Shown in pieces: positions 53,149 to 62,144 of a stretch of DNA of 64,000 bases. The stretch spans positions 1 through 64,000 of the forward strand of contig CANLBM010000015.1 in assembly GCA_947488845.1 (NCBI GenBank). Direction: 5' to 3'. This stretch comes from an uncultured Sphingomonadaceae bacterium. Its GTDB lineage: Bacteria; Pseudomonadota; Alphaproteobacteria; Sphingomonadales; Sphingomonadaceae. Both the position numbers and the translations under genes were made by a program. Under the pieces are notes generated by a model. The model did not search any database, had not been told where the DNA came from, and worked only from the letters and a program-made list of their open reading frames with translations. Numbering within the stretch: the first letter of the stretch is position 1; each line of letters starts with the position of its first letter.

Positions 53149-54345
53149 ATGAAAATGACCGCGCCAGCAGAATACAGGGCAAATGCAACGCCGTTAAATT
53201 TCCCTGAGATTGGCAGGAATAAAATCCAAAGCATCTTGCTGCGCCGGGTGCTTTCAATGGGTATTGCCAGTCAGATACCGATGTTGATCGGCGCGGCGCT
53301 TATGGGCTTTGCGGTCATCGGCACCGGCACGGAAAAGCTGATGTGGAGCTTGATCGCGGTTCAATGTGTCCTGCAATGTATCGTCGCGATAATAAGCAGC
53401 ATGTTGCGGCGCAAGCTGGATGAAAATCAACCCGGGCGTTATCTGTTTGTAATATTTGTCGGCCTGGAAACACTGACAGGAGCCGTCTGGGGCCTTATGA
53501 TGCTACCCGTCGCCGAGGTTTTGGGACATGGACTTGGGCCACTGTTCGTATGCATCACTTTGATCGTTACCATCACAATTTCCGCGTTGATGCCGGCAGC
53601 CGTCCGCGTCATAAGCATTGCCGCGGTCACAGGATTTTTCGTGGCCTTGTTTCCGCAGACCCTGTATTTCTACCATATTCTCGGACCGCTTCCACTAGTC
53701 GCAACTCTGGTGCTACCTCCGACCTTATTCTGGATGACGGATGTGCATTCCAAGCAGGTCAGAGCCGCGCTTGTGAACGAGCTGGAAAATGAGCGCCTTG
53801 CTCTCTACCTCGAAGATGCCCTGCAACAGTCTGAATATCTCGCCAGACACGACAGCCTGACCGGCTTGCTCAACCGCCGCGCATTTCAGTCAAAACTGAA
53901 GGCGCTTCGCCATGAACAGCCGGACGCGGCGATTTCTCTCATCCTGATTGATCTGGATCATTTCAAATCGATAAACGACCAATTTGGTCACGAGACCGGT
54001 GATGCGGTGCTGGTCTCCACCGCGGATATTATCAATAGCGTCACCAGACCGGATGACCTCTCCGCACGATGCGACGAGGCGACTGCGCGCTGGGGCGGCG
54101 AGGAGTTTATCATCGCTCTGGTGGGATGCCCGATCGAGGCTGCAGCGTCGGTATCGGAACTCCTGCGTGTCCGGATCGCCGCCCAAGCCGATCCGCAATG
54201 GCCGGACGGATTAAGCGTGACGGGTTCTTTCGGCGTTTCCTTATGGGATCACCAAGAGGACCTGGCTGTCGGTATCGCTCAAGCGGACAAGGCTATGTAT
54301 CGGGCCAAGATCTCCGGCCGCAACCAGATTGAACTGGCGGCTTGA
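53149..54345 (+). CDS. Membrane diguanylate cyclase, tandem copy 1
   Basis: About 5-6 hydrophobic helices (residues 35-205) form a membrane sensor, followed by a short coiled linker and a GGDEF domain with GGEEF (ARWGGEEFIIAL, near 310). It makes c-di-GMP, which controls adhesion and motility. The inhibitory RxxD site upstream of the motif reads R-C-D-E, so feedback control may be altered. The next gene is a close paralog. 398 aa. Standard GTP-binding HDSLTGLLNRRAF is present. Confidence 0.94.
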   Translation: MKMTAPAEYRANATPLNFPEIGRNKIQSILLRRVLSMGIASQIPMLIGAALMGFAVIGTGTEKLMWSLIAVQCVLQCIVAIISSMLRRKLDENQPGRYLFVIFVGLETLTGAVWGLMMLPVAEVLGHGLGPLFVCITLIVTITISALMPAAVRVISIAAVTGFFVALFPQTLYFYHILGPLPLVATLVLPPTLFWMTDVHSKQVRAALVNELENERLALYLEDALQQSEYLARHDSLTGLLNRRAFQSKLKALRHEQPDAAISLILIDLDHFKSINDQFGHETGDAVLVSTADIINSVTRPDDLSARCDEATARWGGEEFIIALVGCPIEAAASVSELLRVRIAAQADPQWPDGLSVTGSFGVSLWDHQEDLAVGIAQADKAMYRAKISGRNQIELAA

Positions 54346-54624
54346 CAAATAATCAGGACGATATTGTGCACAACTCTGCTTCAACGGAAATGCCGGACTA
54401 TTCCAGCCTGAGCTCGACGGCGGTCTGCAAGACGGCCGATACCACAAATTTTCTGGATATATTTATGTAACAGCGCGCATCCCCGCGCGGACTGAAACGC
54501 GTATCCGACAATTGGCAACGATTGTCGCTGACAATGTTAACGGGACGTTTGCATTGCCCTGTTAAGCCTGTCGGTTTTCTGCCGTTAAAAATTTTGACGG
54601 AATTTTCCAACTCAGAGTCAAATT

Positions 54625-55824
54625 ATGAAAATGACCGTACCAGCAGAATACAGGGCCAATGCCACGCCGCTGAATTTGCCTGAAATTGACCAGAGCCAAA
54701 TCCACAGCATCATGCTGCGTCGCGTGCTTTCGATCGGCAATTCCAGTCAGATAGCCATGCTGATCGCAGCGGTGCTGATCGGCTTTGGGGTCATGGGCAT
54801 CGGCAATGAAAAACTGATGTGGATCCTGATCGCGGCTCAAGCCGTTCTCCAGCGTGTCGTCGCAGCGGTCAACAGGATGTTGCAGCGCAAGCTGGATACC
54901 CATCAACCCGACGGTTTCGCCTTTGCACTATTTGTTTTCCTGAAAGGACTGACGGGGGCCGTCTGGGGGCTCATGATGCTGCCGGTCGTGGCCCATCTGG
55001 GAAGCGGACCCGGACCGCTGCTCATATGCGTAACCTTGATCGTTACCATCACAATTTCCGCAATGCTGACAACAGCGGTCTGGAGTATCAGCGTCGCCGC
55101 GGTCACAGGGTTTTTCCTGACCTTATTTCCACAGACCGTATATTTCTATGATGTCCTCGGACCGGTTCCGTTGGTCGTTGCTCTGGTTCTGTCTCCGACA
55201 TTGATCTGGATAACGAAAGAGCAATCGAGACAGGTCAGAGCCGCGCTTGTCAACGAGCTGCAAAATGAACGGCTTGCTCTCCACCTCGAGGATGCCCTGC
55301 AACAGTCTGACTATCTCGCCAGACATGACAGCCTGACCGGACTGCTCAACCGCCGCGCATTTCAGTCAAAACTGAGGGCGCTTCGCCAGGAACAGCCGGA
55401 TGCGGCGATTTCTCTCATCCTGATTGATCTGGATCATTTCAAAGCGATAAACGACAATTTTGGTCACGAGACCGGTGATGCGGTGCTGGTCTCCACCGCG
55501 GATATTATCAATAGTGTCACCAGACCGGATGACCTCTCCGCAAGATGCGACGAGGCGACGGCGCGCTGGGGCGGCGAGGAGTTCATCATCGCTCTGGTGG
55601 GATGCCCGATCGAGGCTGCAGCGTCGGTATCGGAACGCCTGCGTGTCCGGATTGCCGACCAAGCCGATCCGAAATGGCCGGACGGGCTGAGCGTGACGGG
55701 TTCTTTCGGCGTTTCGTTGTGGGATCACCAAGAGGACCTGGCTGTCGGTATCGCTCAAGCAGACAAGGCAATGTATCGTGCGAAAATCTCCGGCCGCAAC
55801 CAGATTGAACTGGCGCCTCTATAA
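54625..55824 (+). CDS. Membrane diguanylate cyclase, tandem copy 2
   Basis: Same plan as the preceding gene, 399 aa, with GGEEF in the same position and the same degenerate RCDE. The catalytic half is almost identical to copy 1, while the membrane half differs at many positions (e.g. RNATPLNLPEIDQSQIHS against the copy 1 start). The upstream 70 bases are also duplicated. So it arose by a tandem duplication of gene plus promoter region. The sensory halves may detect different signals. Confidence 0.94.
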   Translation: MKMTVPAEYRANATPLNLPEIDQSQIHSIMLRRVLSIGNSSQIAMLIAAVLIGFGVMGIGNEKLMWILIAAQAVLQRVVAAVNRMLQRKLDTHQPDGFAFALFVFLKGLTGAVWGLMMLPVVAHLGSGPGPLLICVTLIVTITISAMLTTAVWSISVAAVTGFFLTLFPQTVYFYDVLGPVPLVVALVLSPTLIWITKEQSRQVRAALVNELQNERLALHLEDALQQSDYLARHDSLTGLLNRRAFQSKLRALRQEQPDAAISLILIDLDHFKAINDNFGHETGDAVLVSTADIINSVTRPDDLSARCDEATARWGGEEFIIALVGCPIEAAASVSERLRVRIADQADPKWPDGLSVTGSFGVSLWDHQEDLAVGIAQADKAMYRAKISGRNQIELAPL

Positions 55825-55914
55825 ATAATCAGGGCGGTATTGAAGCACGACACTGTTCTTTCGTCCGGCGCTGTTCCCAGCCATCCTTTTGCCGGGAGCA
55901 GATCATTCTCCGCC

Positions 55915-56517
55915 TCAATCCTCCTTCGGCCGCCAGAAGATGATCCGCCAGATATAGACCACCAGCAGCATGCCGATCACGCCGAGCGACACCGGCCCCA
56001 GATATTGTCCGATATCGTCGATATTCTGTTGCAGCGTATAGCCGGCATAGACCAGCGCGCTGTTCCAGACCGCGGCACCGGCGCTGGTCGCGAGGATGAA
56101 GCGCTTGTGCGACATGCCGAACAGGCCGGCCGGCACGGAGATCATGGTGCGGATATTGGGGATGAAGCGGGCGACGAAGACCACCCACTGGCCGTGATTG
56201 TCGAAAATCCGGTCGATCCGGTTGACCGTATCCACGTCGAGCGTCAGCCAGCGGCCATGTTTGCGGACAAAGGCGCGCAGGTCATCCTCGTTCCAGTGGC
56301 GGCCGATCATGAACCAGACATAATTGCCGGCCAGCGAACCGACCGTCCCTACCAGCACCAGCCAGGCCGGGTGAAACGTCCCCTGCCCCACGCCGACGCC
56401 GCCGAGGCCCATGATCAGCTCTGACGGGATTGGCGGGAAGATATTTTCCAGCGCCATCAGCAGCGCGATCGCCCAATAGCCGCCCTGTTCGATCAGGTCG
56501 GTTACCCAGCTGCTCAT
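55915..56517 (-). CDS. DedA family membrane protein
   Basis: 200 aa with the DedA start (MSSWVTDLIEQGGYWAIALL) and the reentrant-loop signature MALENIFPPIPSELIMGLGG, then FPNIRTMISVPAGLFGM-like core (RFIPNIRTMISVPAGL). DedA proteins are lipid (undecaprenyl phosphate or phospholipid) flippases needed for membrane homeostasis. It lies 21 bases after gshB on the same strand. Confidence 0.93.
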   Translation of the reverse strand: MSSWVTDLIEQGGYWAIALLMALENIFPPIPSELIMGLGGVGVGQGTFHPAWLVLVGTVGSLAGNYVWFMIGRHWNEDDLRAFVRKHGRWLTLDVDTVNRIDRIFDNHGQWVVFVARFIPNIRTMISVPAGLFGMSHKRFILATSAGAAVWNSALVYAGYTLQQNIDDIGQYLGPVSLGVIGMLLVVYIWRIIFWRPKED

Positions 56518-56538
56518 CGCACGGGGTCTTCGGCTCTA

Positions 56539-57501
56539 TTATTGCCCGGCAAGCCGCCGCTCGATCGCGTCCCAGATCATTCCCGGCGTATCGGTGCCGT
56601 TGAACTTGTCGATCGCGACAATGCCGGTGGGCGAGGTCACGTTGATCTCGGTCAGCCATTTGCCGCCAATCACATCTATGCCGACAAAGATCAGGCCGAG
56701 CCGTTTGAGGTCGGGGCCCATCGCCGCGCAAATTTCTTTCTCGCGGTCGGTCAGTTCTGCCGCTTCGGCATAGCCGCCCTGCGCCAGGTTGCTGCGGAAT
56801 TCGCCTTCGCCGGGCTTGCGGTTGATCGCGCCGGCGACTTCGCCGTCGATCAGCACGATTCTTTTGTCGCCCTGATGCACCTCGGGGAGGAAGGGCTGGA
56901 CCATATGCGGTTCCGGCCAGGTCTGGTTGAACACCTCGAACAGGGCGCTGAGATTGCTGCCGTCTTCGGGCACCAGGAAGATCGCCTTGCCGCCATTGCC
57001 GTGCAGCGGCTTGACGACAATACCGCCATGTTCCTTCTGGAAGGCGCGCACTTCGTCGAGGTCGCGGGTGATCAGGGTCGGCGGCATGAACTGCGCATAG
57101 TCGAGCACATAGACTTTTTCCGGCGCGTTGCGGACGGAAACGGGATTGTTGACCACCAGCGTCTCGCCCTCGATCCGCTCGAGCAAATGGGTCGCGGTGA
57201 TATAGCCGACGTGGAACGGCGGGTCCTGACGCATCAGCACAACATCGACATCGCTGCCCAGATCGAGCTTCACGGGATCGCCAAAGCTGAAATAGTCGCC
57301 CTTGACCGGCTGCACCGTCACCGGATGGGCCGGCGTGGTCAGGCGGCCATTGGCCTGCAGGGTCAGGCCCTTCACGTCATAGTGGAAAATCTGATGACCG
57401 CGTTTCTGGGCGGAGAGCATCAGGGCAAAGCTGCTGTCGCCCGCGATATTCACGGTCTCCATCGGGTCCATCTGTACGGCGATTTTCAGGGTCATTTGCA
57501 T
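56539..57501 (-). CDS. gshB: Glutathione synthetase
   Basis: Joins gamma-glutamylcysteine and glycine. Prokaryotic GSH synthetase marks: LKIAVQMDPMETVNIAGDSS at the start, LMRQDPPFHVGYITATHLLE, the ATP-grasp KPLHGNGGKAIFLV, and the C-terminal GLIFVGIDVIGGKWLTEINVTSPTG. 320 aa. Start may be ATG 57501 or 57495. Thiol partners in the window include grxC. Expressed with dedA downstream. Confidence 0.96.
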   Translation of the reverse strand: MQMTLKIAVQMDPMETVNIAGDSSFALMLSAQKRGHQIFHYDVKGLTLQANGRLTTPAHPVTVQPVKGDYFSFGDPVKLDLGSDVDVVLMRQDPPFHVGYITATHLLERIEGETLVVNNPVSVRNAPEKVYVLDYAQFMPPTLITRDLDEVRAFQKEHGGIVVKPLHGNGGKAIFLVPEDGSNLSALFEVFNQTWPEPHMVQPFLPEVHQGDKRIVLIDGEVAGAINRKPGEGEFRSNLAQGGYAEAAELTDREKEICAAMGPDLKRLGLIFVGIDVIGGKWLTEINVTSPTGIVAIDKFNGTDTPGMIWDAIERRLAGQ

Positions 57502-57864
57502 TCCTCAGATATTTTCGAACCCGCTTACCGTTCGTGTCGAGCCTAGTCGAGACACATTGGTATTGCGGCAGTCGTCTCCCGACTTCGCTCGAGACGAACG
57601 GGAGAGATGCGTTTCTAACCATTCGTCCCCGGCTTGTCGAAGGGCCTTTTTGTTTATCGTGGTAAAGGGAAAGTTCGATCGGTTGACCGTTCGTGTCGAG
57701 CCTAGTCGAGACACCATGTCTCCGGCAGACGTCTCACGACTACGCTCGAGAGGAACGGAGTGAGAATTGTTTCCGGCCGTTCGTCCTGAGCCTGTCGAAG
57801 GACAATTATCGTCGAGAGGCGTGGTTCGACAGGCTCACCACTAACGGCAGGCCGCAATTCCACT
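57502..57864. repeat. Cluster of repeat B units between gshB and yraN
   Basis: At least six half units between 57528 and 57847: CCGTTCGTGTCGAGCCTAGTC at 57528 and 57687 with reverse partners near 57574-57602 and 57731-57758, a single CATTCGTCCCCGGCTTGTC at 57620, and a CCGTTCGTCCTGAGCCTG / GGTTCGACAGGCTCACC pair at 57777-57847. Two sub-types differ (GAGCCTAGTCGAGA against GAGCCTGTCGAAGG). No gene is present in this stretch. Confidence 0.85.
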
Positions 57865-58218
57865 TCAGAATCCATGCCAGACATTCGTCAAATGGACCGG
57901 CAGACGTCTCGGCGCGATCAGGATCACGTCGATGCGCGCGTCTTCGCCTCTTGTGCAATAGCGCGGATAGAGGATTTCCACCGCGTCGGCGACGCGCCGC
58001 AGCCGGTTCAGATCGATCGCCTGCTCCAGATCCTCCAGCCTGGTCCGTGCCTTCACCTCGACAAAGGCGACCAGCCCGCCGCGTTTGGCGACCAGATCGA
58101 CCTCGCCGCGCGGAGTCCGCACCCGTTCGTCCAATATCCGCCAACCTTTGAGGCGCAGGAAGCGGGCTGCGGTCTTTTCGGCCTGCCGGCCGCGTTTCTC
58201 GGCAGCCTCGCGTTTCAT
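57865..58218 (-). CDS. YraN family (UPF0102) nuclease-like protein
   Basis: A PD-(D/E)xK-type fold, 117 aa: AAEKRGRQAEKTAARFLRLK, then GEVDLVAKRG and FVEVKAR, which carry the Asp, Glu and Lys of the restriction-enzyme-like core. The substrate is unknown. The order yraN, rsmI, lpoA-like is shared with E. coli yraN/yraL/lpoA, supporting the annotation. Repeat B copies flank it on both sides. Confidence 0.93.
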   Translation of the reverse strand: MKREAAEKRGRQAEKTAARFLRLKGWRILDERVRTPRGEVDLVAKRGGLVAFVEVKARTRLEDLEQAIDLNRLRRVADAVEILYPRYCTRGEDARIDVILIAPRRLPVHLTNVWHGF

Positions 58219-58273
58219 TCGGGCGGTGCCGGATGGGCTTGGTTTGGCGAAGCAGGAGCCAGCGCGTGGGCAT

Positions 58274-58424
58274 GTCCTTCGACAGGCTCAGGACGAACGG
58301 TGTGGGGGGCACGAGCGTTCATTTCTGAAGTGCCGTACGTGAAACCAAGAATCCCGTTCGTGCTGAGCCTGTCGAAGCAACTCTTGCCGCAAAGCGCCCT
58401 TCGACAGTCTCAGGGCGAATGGTG
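58274..58424. repeat. Repeat B units between yraN and rsmI
   Basis: GTCCTTCGACAGGCTCAGGA with its partner CCCGTTCGTGCTGAGCCTGT at 58353, plus a degenerate GCCCTTCGACAGTCTCAGGG at 58396-58423. Same family as at 52014 and 57528. The intergenic DNA is otherwise empty. Confidence 0.8.
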
Positions 58425-58440
58425 AGAGAGGCACGCACGT

Positions 58441-59280
58441 TCATTTTTCCGATTTCCAGCGGTTGGTCAATTCATACAATGCCTTGCGGTCGGTATTGAA
58501 TATCCGGGCAACCTCGCCAGCCGCCTTCGAAGCCGGCAGCCGGTCCAGCGCTTCGCGCAGCGCCGCCTCGATATCCGCTTCGCTGGCCGCTTCCGGCGCA
58601 CCCGGCGGGCCGATGATCACGACGATCTCGCCTTTCGGTTTTTCCGCGCCATAGCGCTCCGATAGCTCGCTCAGCGAACCGGTCACAGCCTCTTCGAACC
58701 TTTTGGTGATCTCGCGCACCACGGCGGCCTTGCGATCCCCGAGCACAGCCAGCGAGTCGGCCAGCATCGCGCCGAGCCGGGAACCGTTTTCATAAAATAT
58801 CAGACTGGCGTTCAGTGTCTTCAATGCCGAGAGCGATTCACTCCGCGCCTTGGTTTTGCTAGGCAGGAATCCTTCGAAAAGAAAGCGGTCGCTCGGCAGA
58901 CCGGACAAGGTCAAAGCAGCAATGGCGGCACTCGGACCGGGAATTGTGGTGACGTAGAGACCGGCCGCCTGTGCGTCGCGGACCAGCTTGTAACCGGGAT
59001 CGGAGATCAAGGGCGTCCCCGCATCGCTGACCAGTGCGACAATTTTACATCGCACCGCATCCAAAATAGCGTGGCGGTCGGACGCCGACTTATGGTCGTT
59101 ATAGACCATCATTCTCGTCTTTTTCCCAATATGATTCAATAGCTTGGCGGTAACTCTTGTATCTTCCACCAGGATGATATCGGCGCTGGCGAGGGTTTCC
59201 TCGGCGCGGCGTGACAAATCTCCAAGGTTGCCGATTGGGGTGGCGACGATATAGAGACCGGGTTGGGTAGGAGCAGACAT
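58441..59280 (-). CDS. rsmI: 16S rRNA 2'-O-methyltransferase RsmI
   Basis: It methylates C1402 of 16S rRNA. The start MSAPTQPGLYIVATPIGNLGD is typical, with ADIILVEDTRVTAKLL, SDAGTPLISDPGYKLV and the PGPSA segment. 279 aa. ATG 59280 abuts the ATG of the divergent lipoprotein gene (CATATG). A longer frame from 59322 is rejected, since it would lie inside the divergent gene. Confidence 0.95.
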   Translation of the reverse strand: MSAPTQPGLYIVATPIGNLGDLSRRAEETLASADIILVEDTRVTAKLLNHIGKKTRMMVYNDHKSASDRHAILDAVRCKIVALVSDAGTPLISDPGYKLVRDAQAAGLYVTTIPGPSAAIAALTLSGLPSDRFLFEGFLPSKTKARSESLSALKTLNASLIFYENGSRLGAMLADSLAVLGDRKAAVVREITKRFEEAVTGSLSELSERYGAEKPKGEIVVIIGPPGAPEAASEADIEAALREALDRLPASKAAGEVARIFNTDRKALYELTNRWKSEK

Positions 59281-60474
59281 ATGACGGTCATGGCAGACAA
59301 GGTGTATCAAGGACAAGATCAAAGCAGAAGGCGTGGCTTTTTGAAGTGGGCGGGCGTTTCCGCTTTTGTCTTTCTCGCAGGCTGCGCAACGGTCGTCCCG
59401 CGCGGTGCAGAAGCGCCGCCAGCAGCGACGCCGACACCCTCACCGGTGACCGCGGGACTGCCCGACGACCAGAAACATCACCGTATTGCCCTGCTGGTGC
59501 CATTGTCCGGCAAAAATGCCGGCATCGGTCAATCGCTCGCCAATGCGACGACGATGGCGCTGCTCGATACCAAGGCGGAGAATATCCGCATGACCAGCTA
59601 TGACACCGCCAAAGGCGTGACCGCAGCAGCCCAAAGCGCTATCCGCGATGGCAACAAGCTGATCATCGGCCCCTTGCTCAGCGACAATGTAGTCGCGACG
59701 GCGAATATTGCCCGTCCGGTCGGCGTCCCGATATTGAGTTTTTCAAATGACAGCGGCGTAGCCGGCAACAATGTCTTCATTCTCGGCCATATCCCGTCGC
59801 AGTCGATCGACCGGGTCGTCGGATATGCCCGGTCTAAAGGCATGTCGCGCTTCGCGGCGCTGGTTCCCAATGGCGTTTACGGACAGCGCGCATCGTCAAC
59901 CCTGCTGCGCAGCGTCAAGGATGCCGGCGGCACAGTGGTGTCGATCCAGACGTTCAATCGTGATGCCAAGTCGCTGGAAGCTGCTTCCAGGAAACTCGCC
60001 CAAAATGGTGATTTCGAAGCGGTTCTGATAGCCGACAATGGTGACATGGCGATCAAGGCCGCTCCCTATATTCGCAAGAATGCCAGCGAAACCGCGAGAA
60101 TTCTCGGCACCGACCTGTGGAACACCAGCAGCAATCTGGCCGGTGCGCCCTCGATACGGGGAGCATGGTTCGCCAGCGTTTCGGATAGCCTGTACAAGCA
60201 ATATGCCGACAAATATCGTGCCCGCTATGGCAAGGCACCGTTCCGGCTGTCGAGCCTCGGGTATGATTCGGTGCTGCTGACGGTCAAGGTCGCGCGCGAC
60301 TGGAAAGTGGGATCGCCCTTTCCGATCAACAAGCTGACCGACAAGGGCGGATTCATCGGCCTCGACGGCGTGTTCCGGTTCAAGGCCGACGGCGTATCGC
60401 AACGTGCGCTGGAAGTGCAGGAAATCCGCAGCGGCAGCTTTGTCGTGGTCGATCCGGCACCGAAGGGGTTTTGA
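59281..60474 (+). CDS. LpoA-like penicillin-binding-protein activator lipoprotein
   Basis: ATG 59281 has AGGAG 9 bases upstream (inside the rsmI coding region on the other strand). The signal has lipobox FLAGC (GFLKWAGVSAFVFLAGC), placing it at the outer membrane. The body is a periplasmic-binding-fold domain (HRIALLVPLSGKNAGIGQSL, SNDSGVAGNNVFILGHIPSQ, YDSVLLTVKVARDWK), as in the C-domain of LpoA. The TPR domain of E. coli LpoA is absent; that is normal outside gammaproteobacteria. Next to rsmI, like E. coli lpoA. Confidence 0.9.
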   Translation: MTVMADKVYQGQDQSRRRGFLKWAGVSAFVFLAGCATVVPRGAEAPPAATPTPSPVTAGLPDDQKHHRIALLVPLSGKNAGIGQSLANATTMALLDTKAENIRMTSYDTAKGVTAAAQSAIRDGNKLIIGPLLSDNVVATANIARPVGVPILSFSNDSGVAGNNVFILGHIPSQSIDRVVGYARSKGMSRFAALVPNGVYGQRASSTLLRSVKDAGGTVVSIQTFNRDAKSLEAASRKLAQNGDFEAVLIADNGDMAIKAAPYIRKNASETARILGTDLWNTSSNLAGAPSIRGAWFASVSDSLYKQYADKYRARYGKAPFRLSSLGYDSVLLTVKVARDWKVGSPFPINKLTDKGGFIGLDGVFRFKADGVSQRALEVQEIRSGSFVVVDPAPKGF

Positions 60475-60509
60475 TAGAGCGGGTCGTCATCGGTTTTAGA
60501 TAAAAGCTT

Positions 60510-60587
60510 CGTCATCCTGAATTTATTTCAGGACCTCCAAAGCTCGCGCGCGATCTCAAGGGGTCCTGAAACGAGTTCAGGATGACG
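60510..60587. repeat. Repeat C, palindromic extragenic element
   Basis: CGTCATCCTGAATTTATTTC-AGGAC at 60510-60534 faces GGTCCTGAAACGAGTTCAGG-ATGACG at 60562-60587. It is different from A and B in sequence and appears once. It separates the convergent lpoA-like and fsa genes. Confidence 0.75.
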
Positions 60588-60605
60588 ATGACAGGCAGTG
60601 TCGGT

Positions 60606-61259
60606 TCAGCCGATATTCTGGCCGGTCGATTCCCAGTCCTTGAGGAAGCCTTCCAGCCCCTTGTCGGTGAGCACATGTTTGAACAGGTTGCGGATGACGT
60701 TTGGCGGCATGGTTCCGACATCGGCGCCGATGCGGGCGGATTCGAGTACGTGGATCGGATGGCGGATCGAGGCGACGAGGATTTCCGTGTCGAAGGCGTA
60801 ATTGTCGTAGATCAGCCGGATGTCTTCGATCAGCGTCATGCCGTCGAGACCATTATCGTCATGGCGCCCGACAAACGGCGAGATGAAGCTGGCGCCGGCC
60901 TTGGCCGCAAGCAGCGCCTGATTGGCGGAGAAACAAAGCGTCACGTTGACCATCGTGCCTTCGCTGGTCAGCGCCTTGCAGGTTTTCAGCCCGTCGATCG
61001 TCAATGGCACCTTGATGCATACATTGTCGGCGATCTTGCGCAGCACTTCGGCTTCTTTCATCATCGTTTCGTGATCGAGCGCGATGACTTCGGCGGAAAC
61101 CGGACCGTCGGTCAGGCCGCAGATTTCCCTGGTCACTTCCATGATATCGCGACCCGATTTCTTGATCAGCGACGGGTTGGTGGTGACGCCGTCGACCATA
61201 CCGGTTGCGGCAAGGTCGGCGATTTCCGCGGTATCGGCTGTGTCTACGAAGAATTTCAT
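60606..61259 (-). CDS. fsa: Fructose-6-phosphate aldolase / transaldolase-like
   Basis: TIM-barrel, 217 aa. Start [33 protein letters not shown], the Schiff-base Lys in NVCIKVPLT, and [16 protein letters not shown]. This short form is the FSA/TalC-type transaldolase that cleaves or transfers dihydroxyacetone. Bacterial members act in sugar interconversion. No operon neighbours on the same strand. Confidence 0.93.
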   Translation of the reverse strand: MKFFVDTADTAEIADLAATGMVDGVTTNPSLIKKSGRDIMEVTREICGLTDGPVSAEVIALDHETMMKEAEVLRKIADNVCIKVPLTIDGLKTCKALTSEGTMVNVTLCFSANQALLAAKAGASFISPFVGRHDDNGLDGMTLIEDIRLIYDNYAFDTEILVASIRHPIHVLESARIGADVGTMPPNVIRNLFKHVLTDKGLEGFLKDWESTGQNIG

Positions 61260-61330
61260 CGGTCTGGCTCCAGGAATAGGAAAAATACGGCTGTTGCCTT
61301 TTGCCTATCCGCTTTCCCCGAGCCATGAAA

Positions 61331-61354
61331 CTGCCGCCCCGCCTTTTGCGGCAG
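61331..61354 (-). terminator. Possible terminator after the DUF4197 gene
   Basis: Read on the minus strand: CTGCCGC, an 10-base loop, GCGGCAG, then TTTC. The stem is 7 bp with a short T run, so weak evidence. Lies about 45 bases past the DUF4197 stop. Confidence 0.4.
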
Positions 61355-61398
61355 AAAGCTGTGGATAGATTGGGGGAAGAATACGGGACAAAATGCCG

Positions 61399-62079
61399 TT
61401 AAAATGCTTTCCCAACGCCCAGCACTGCGATCAGCAGAGGATCATTGGTCGCCCCCGGATTGGCGCGAATCGATGCTTCCTGAGCGCCAATCGAGCGATA
61501 GATGGCGTCGCTGACTTTGTTGGTCACGTCGCGGCTGATGCTGGAGAAATCGACATTGGTGGCTTGCGACAGCACCAGATTGATAATCTCGTTGTCGAAC
61601 AGTCTCAGTCCGTTACCGATGCCGGGCAACATCCGGTCGACCAGCGTATTGCCGAGTTGTCCCTGAAGCAGACCGGTCGCGGCGCGCGGTCCGCCGTTGA
61701 TGATCGCGGCCGCGTCGGCGATGCTCATATTCCGGATGGTTTCCGCGATGATCGGGGCGGCAAGCTCTGCCCCCTCTTCCGCGGCGCGGTTGACCTGCCG
61801 CAGCAACCGGTCCTGAATCGGCTTGGAGCGCAGCAAGGCCGTTGCGACGCTGGTCACCCGCGATCCGCCCAGCGAATCCGGCACAGTGATCCGAGCAATC
61901 TGGCTGTCGAAAAAACCGTTCGGCTGGAGCAGTTCGGCAAAGGCGTTTTGCGAGGACAGGGTCAGCAGCCGTTTGACCGCCTCGGTCAGGCTGAGGCCCG
62001 GCACGCTCGAACAGCCGGGAAGTGCCAGCAATCCGGCCGCAACGCCCATGCCCAGAACCGATCTGCGATGATAGATCAT
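61399..62079 (-). CDS. DUF4197 domain lipoprotein
   Basis: A lipobox (LPGCSS) near residue 23 follows a Tat-like start (MIYHRRSVLGMGVAAGLLAL); a periplasmic lipoprotein is likely. The DUF4197 core spans the rest (LTEAVKRLLTLSSQNAFAEL, DAIYRSIGAQEASIRANPGA at the end). 226 aa. Function unknown. Divergent from priA with about 65 bases between the starts. Confidence 0.92.
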   Translation of the reverse strand: MIYHRRSVLGMGVAAGLLALPGCSSVPGLSLTEAVKRLLTLSSQNAFAELLQPNGFFDSQIARITVPDSLGGSRVTSVATALLRSKPIQDRLLRQVNRAAEEGAELAAPIIAETIRNMSIADAAAIINGGPRAATGLLQGQLGNTLVDRMLPGIGNGLRLFDNEIINLVLSQATNVDFSSISRDVTNKVSDAIYRSIGAQEASIRANPGATNDPLLIAVLGVGKAF

Positions 62080-62144
62080 GATATGTCTCCAAATTTCGCC
62101 AAAGCAGGAATGACGGATGATGTTTCGCTGCCTATAGCATGGAT

